Source: JAMLJG01 sp035327585 (GTDB taxonomy: Bacteria > Verrucomicrobiota > Kiritimatiellia > CAIVKH01). Taken from it: DNA of 64,000 nucleotides. Where the stretch lies: assembly GCA_035327585.1 (NCBI GenBank), contig DAOLDD010000004.1, positions 62,001 through 126,000 on the forward strand, read 5' to 3'. Numbering within the stretch: position 1 is the first letter of the stretch; every line of letters starts with the position of its first letter. Positions 60,543 to 64,000 of this stretch are shown here, piece by piece. The notes beneath the pieces are model-generated. The model did not search any database, was not told where the DNA came from, and saw nothing but the letters and a program-made list of their open reading frames with translations. A program made the position numbers and the translations under genes.

Positions 60543-63500
60543 ATGCCCAAACGCACTGATCTCCACAAAATCATGATCATCGGGTCGGGGCCGATTGTGA
60601 TCGGCCAGGCCTGTGAATTCGACTATTCCGGCACGCAGGCGTGCAAGGCGTTGCGCGAGGAGGGCTACTCGGTCGTCCTCATCAACAGCAACCCCGCGAC
60701 GATCATGACGGACCCGGAGACGGCGGATCGGACCTACATTGAGCCGATCACGCCCGAGGCGGTCATCAAGATCATCGAGAAGGAGCGGCCCGACGCGCTG
60801 CTGCCGACGCTCGGCGGCCAGACCGCCCTGAATACCGCGCTCGCGGTGGCGGAGTCCGGCGCGCTGGAAAAATACGGCGTCGAACTCATCGGCGCGCGCG
60901 CCGATGTGATTCGCCGCGCGGAGGACCGCATCGAATTCAAGGACTGCATGGCGACGGCCGGCGTCGAATGCCTCAAGAGCCGTCTCGTGCACACGATCGA
61001 GGAGGCGGTCGAGGCCGCGGACTGGATCGGCTACCCGGTCATCATCCGCCCCAGCTTCACGCTCGGCGGCACCGGCGGCGGCACCGCGCACGACCGCGAA
61101 GAGCTGGAGCGCATCGCGTACGGCGGGCTCAAGGCCAGCCTGAACCACACGGTCCTGATCGAGGAGTCGATCATCGGCTGGAAGGAATACGAGCTGGAAG
61201 TGATGCGCGACCGGAAGGATAACTGCGTCATCGTCTGCTCGATTGAAAACGTGGACCCGATGGGCATCCACACCGGCGACAGCGTCACCGTCGCGCCGGT
61301 GCAGACGCTGACCGACCGCGAGTACCAGTTGATGCGCGACGCGGCGATTCGCGTGATGCGCGCGATCGGCGTGGAGACCGGCGGCTCGAACGTGCAGTTC
61401 GCGCTCAACCCGAAAAACGGCCGCATGGTCGTCATCGAAATGAACCCGCGCGTCTCGCGCAGCTCCGCGCTCGCGTCGAAGGCGACCGGTTTCCCCATTG
61501 CGAAAATCGCCGCGAAACTCGCGTGCGGCTATACGCTCGACGAGATTCCCAACGACATCACGCGCGAGACGCCGGCCTGTTTTGAGCCGACGCTGGACTA
61601 TACGGTGGTGAAGTTCCCCCGCTTTGCGTTCGAGAAGTTCCCCGGCGCGGAGGCGCACCTCGGCGTCAGCATGAAGTCGGTTGGCGAGACGATGGCCATC
61701 GGCACGAACTTCAAGGAAGCCTACCAGAAGGCGCTGCGCGGGTTGGAAATCGGCGTGGACGGCTACGACCTGAAGCTTGAGGCGAAAGTCGCTGGCGTGC
61801 AGGACGTCGAATCGGAACTTAAGAAGCCGCGCGCCGACCGGCACTTCCTCATCAAGCGCGCGCTCAAGATGGGCATCCCGCCCGCGCGCATCTGCGAACT
61901 CACCGGCTTCGACCCGTGGTTCATGGACAATTTCGCCGAGATCGTCGAGATGGAGCGCAAACTCGTCGCGATGCCGTCGGACAAGCCGCTGCCGAACGAA
62001 TTGCTCAAGGCCGCAAAACGGATCGGCTTCTCCGACAAGCAAATTGCCGCGCTGCGCGGGCAGGACGTGAAGGAGTCCGACATCCGCGACCAGCGGCTCG
62101 CCGCCGGGATCAAGCCGGTCTACCGCCTCGTTGACACCTGCGCCGGCGAGTTCGAGGCCTACACGCCGTATTTCTATTCCAGCTACCAGACGCTCGACCA
62201 GTCGCGCGTGACGGACAAGAAGAAGGTCATCATCCTGAGCAGCGGGCCGAACCGGATCGGGCAGGGGATCGAATTCGACTACTGCTGCGTGCACACCGTG
62301 AAGGCCGCGCGCGAACTCGGCTTCGAAGCCATCATGGTCAACAGCAACCCCGAGACCGTGTCCACCGACTACGACACGTCGGACAAGCTGTACTTCGAGC
62401 CGCTCACGTTTGAAGACGTGATGAACATCTACGAGAACGAGAAGCCGTATGGCGTCATCGTGCAGATGGGCGGCCAGACGCCGCTGAACCTCGCCGTGCC
62501 GCTGCTGAAGGCGGGCTGCAACGTGCTCGGCACGTCGGCGGACAGCATCGACATCGCGGAGGACCGCAAGCGCTGCCGCGAGCTGTTGGATAGGCTCGGC
62601 CTGCGTCAGCCGGCGAGCGACACGGTCACCTCCGTGCAGGAGGCCGCCGCGGTTGCGCGCAAAATCGGCTATCCCGTGATGATCCGCCCGTCCTACGTGC
62701 TCGGCGGACGCGCGATGATGGTGGCGTATGGCGACCATGAACTTGGCCCTTTCGTGGAAGCGGCGTTCCTCGCGAGCCCCGGGTTCCCCGTCTTGATCGA
62801 TCGCTACTTGGAGCGCGCGACGGAGGTCGATGTGGACGTGCTGTGCGACGCCAAGGACGTGTACATCGGCGGCGTGATGCAGCACGTCGAGGTGGCCGGC
62901 ATCCATTCCGGCGACAGCGCCTGCGCGACCCCTCCGCACACACTGCCGAAGGCCATTGTCGACGAAATCAAGGCGGCCTGTGCGCGCATCGCCCTCGCGC
63001 TAGAGGTCAAGGGCCTGCTCAACGTCCAGATGGCGGTGAAGGACGGCGAGATTTACGTGATCGAGATCAACCCGCGCGCCTCGCGCACGGTGCCGTATGT
63101 CAGCAAGGCGAGCGGCGTTCCGCTGGCGCGCCTCGCGGCGAAGGTCGCGCTCGGCATGACGCTGAGGGAACTCGGCCTCACGAAACCGGCGGCGGACATG
63201 CCGTGGTGCGCGGTGAAGGAGGCGGTGCTGCCGTTCAACCGGTTCCCTGGCGTCGACCCGATCCTCGGGCCGGAAATGAAGTCGACCGGCGAGGTGATGG
63301 GCATCGACAAGAATTTCGAGCTCGCCTACTGGAAGAGCCAGATCGCGGCGGGCCAGAAGCTGCCCAACGAGGGCCAGGTGTTCCTGAGCGCGCGCGACAG
63401 CGACAAGCCGTGGATGGTGAAGATCGGCCAGGACCTTGTGTCAATGGGCTTCTCGCTCGTGGCCACCGCGGGTACCGCGCAGGCGCTGCATCAGGCCGGT

Positions 63501-63767
63501 TTGGATTCCGAACTCGTGCGCAAGCTGGTGGATGGAGAGCATCCCAACGTGTTGGATTTGATGAAAAAGAGCGAGATTCAGATGGTGATCAACACGCCCA
63601 GCAGCCTCGTGGCGCGCGCGGACGAGATCAAGATTCGCGCCGAGGCGATCAGCCGAGGCATCCCGATTGTCACGACGGAAGACGGCGCGCACGCCACCGT
63701 CAACGCCATCGCCTACGTGCGGAAGCACGGCTGGGAAGTCAACGCGCTACAGGATTATCTGGCGTGA
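60543..63767 (+). CDS. carB: Carbamoyl-phosphate synthase large subunit
   Basis: 1074 residues, full length. Makes carbamoyl phosphate for pyrimidines and arginine from bicarbonate, ammonia and two ATP. Two homologous ATP-grasp halves: KIMIIGSGPIVIGQACEFDYSG begins the first and IILSSGPNRIGQGIEFDY the second; NPRVSRSSALASKATGFPIA and NPRASRTVPYVSKASGVPLA are the paired metal/ATP sites. The last ~140 residues form the MGS-like regulatory domain (SLVATAGTAQAL, TTEDGAHATVNAI). The small subunit carA is not in the window. Confidence 0.97.
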   Translation: MPKRTDLHKIMIIGSGPIVIGQACEFDYSGTQACKALREEGYSVVLINSNPATIMTDPETADRTYIEPITPEAVIKIIEKERPDALLPTLGGQTALNTALAVAESGALEKYGVELIGARADVIRRAEDRIEFKDCMATAGVECLKSRLVHTIEEAVEAADWIGYPVIIRPSFTLGGTGGGTAHDREELERIAYGGLKASLNHTVLIEESIIGWKEYELEVMRDRKDNCVIVCSIENVDPMGIHTGDSVTVAPVQTLTDREYQLMRDAAIRVMRAIGVETGGSNVQFALNPKNGRMVVIEMNPRVSRSSALASKATGFPIAKIAAKLACGYTLDEIPNDITRETPACFEPTLDYTVVKFPRFAFEKFPGAEAHLGVSMKSVGETMAIGTNFKEAYQKALRGLEIGVDGYDLKLEAKVAGVQDVESELKKPRADRHFLIKRALKMGIPPARICELTGFDPWFMDNFAEIVEMERKLVAMPSDKPLPNELLKAAKRIGFSDKQIAALRGQDVKESDIRDQRLAAGIKPVYRLVDTCAGEFEAYTPYFYSSYQTLDQSRVTDKKKVIILSSGPNRIGQGIEFDYCCVHTVKAARELGFEAIMVNSNPETVSTDYDTSDKLYFEPLTFEDVMNIYENEKPYGVIVQMGGQTPLNLAVPLLKAGCNVLGTSADSIDIAEDRKRCRELLDRLGLRQPASDTVTSVQEAAAVARKIGYPVMIRPSYVLGGRAMMVAYGDHELGPFVEAAFLASPGFPVLIDRYLERATEVDVDVLCDAKDVYIGGVMQHVEVAGIHSGDSACATPPHTLPKAIVDEIKAACARIALALEVKGLLNVQMAVKDGEIYVIEINPRASRTVPYVSKASGVPLARLAAKVALGMTLRELGLTKPAADMPWCAVKEAVLPFNRFPGVDPILGPEMKSTGEVMGIDKNFELAYWKSQIAAGQKLPNEGQVFLSARDSDKPWMVKIGQDLVSMGFSLVATAGTAQALHQAGLDSELVRKLVDGEHPNVLDLMKKSEIQMVINTPSSLVARADEIKIRAEAISRGIPIVTTEDGAHATVNAIAYVRKHGWEVNALQDYLA

Positions 63768-63821
63768 ACATTCCCACCCTCATCGAGGGCGGCTACAGAA
63801 ACAAAAAAGGGGAGTACGACC

Positions 63822-64000
63822 ATGGGTATGCTGAAAGAGTTCCGCGATTTCGCGATGAAGGGCAACGTGATGGATCTCGCCATTGGCGTGATCATCGGCG
63901 GCGCGTTTGGAAAAATCACGACCTCGCTGGTGAACGACGTGTTCATGCCGGTGCTCGGGCTGGTGCTGGGCAAGATCAACTTTGCCAATTTGTTCGTGGC
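63822..64000 (+). CDS. mscL: Large-conductance mechanosensitive channel (5' part, cut by window end)
   Basis: About 59 residues of MscL are visible: start MLKEFRDFAMKGNVMDLAIG and the first transmembrane helix with VIIGGAFGKITTSLVND. It opens in response to membrane tension to release solutes on osmotic downshock. ATG 63822 follows GGGGAG seven bases upstream. The gene runs off the right edge, so nothing can be said of its end. Confidence 0.93.
   Translation, partial: MGMLKEFRDFAMKGNVMDLAIGVIIGGAFGKITTSLVNDVFMPVLGLVLGKINFANLFV

Noticed and set aside
1..64000. tRNA or rRNA genes
   Set aside because: No cloverleaf or rRNA signature was recognised in any intergenic space; nearly all sequence is coding.

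Overview
The window is about 64 kb of GC-rich bacterial chromosome with roughly 54 protein-coding genes. I see no rRNA, tRNA, CRISPR array, transposase or phage gene. One run of 100 N (4260-4359) marks a scaffold join, so this is a draft or metagenome-assembled genome. The cell is Gram-negative: lipoproteins, a complete RND efflux set, a DUF2860-type outer-membrane protein and PEP-CTERM sorting are present. Divergent InlB B-repeats, PEP-CTERM, LacI-controlled sugar catabolism and many short dispersed intergenic repeats suggest the PVC superphylum, perhaps Kiritimatiellota. That placement is inference; no phylogenetic marker was tested.

Layout. 1-3.4 kb: the end of a discoidin-like protein overlapping a sodium:solute symporter. 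3.6-8.0 kb: three exported proteins (a duplicated-domain protein broken by the gap, a PEP-CTERM protein, and a small secreted protein). 8.1-9.8 kb: a SulP anion transporter. 10.8-16.6 kb: a complete mrpABCDEFG Na+/H+ antiporter operon (minus strand). 16.6-21.6 kb: an island of visibly lower GC with an XRE regulator, a 991-residue exported protein with calcium-type repeats and a C-terminal HExxH motif, small exported proteins, and a reading frame without a start codon. 21.6-24.7 kb: an MGDG-synthase-like glycosyltransferase, two related membrane proteins and a SugE exporter.

25-34 kb: sugar catabolism. A LacI regulator faces galK and gnd. Next comes a minus-strand uronate cluster: an SDR (probable fructuronate reductase), a LacI regulator, uxaC and kdgK. 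Together these would take glucuronate or galacturonate to KDPG, except that mannonate dehydratase is not in the window. 34.5-41 kb: an orphan LarA-family racemase, a hybrid histidine kinase, a UbiA-family transferase with a polyprenol-phosphate-mannose synthase, and def. 41-52 kb: a regulator/lipoprotein-hydrolase pair, the DUF2860 protein, the RND operon, a periplasmic binding-protein-like lipoprotein and PPK2. 52-57 kb: a VapBC-type toxin-antitoxin pair, a Kef-type antiporter and a DEAD-box helicase. 57-64 kb: guaA, ilvD, carB and the start of mscL.

Points worth following up: (1) the low-GC exported-protein island; (2) a 31-bp tandem unit built on the dyad TTTACA-N5-TGTAAA, found in two places; (3) matching sigma70-like promoters ahead of guaA and carB, and several promoters so close to the start codon that the mRNAs should be nearly leaderless; (4) a repeat module lying against the stop codons of both galK and gnd; (5) an inverted-repeat operator over the vapBC promoter. 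I found no complete system that I can call new with confidence; the island is the best candidate.
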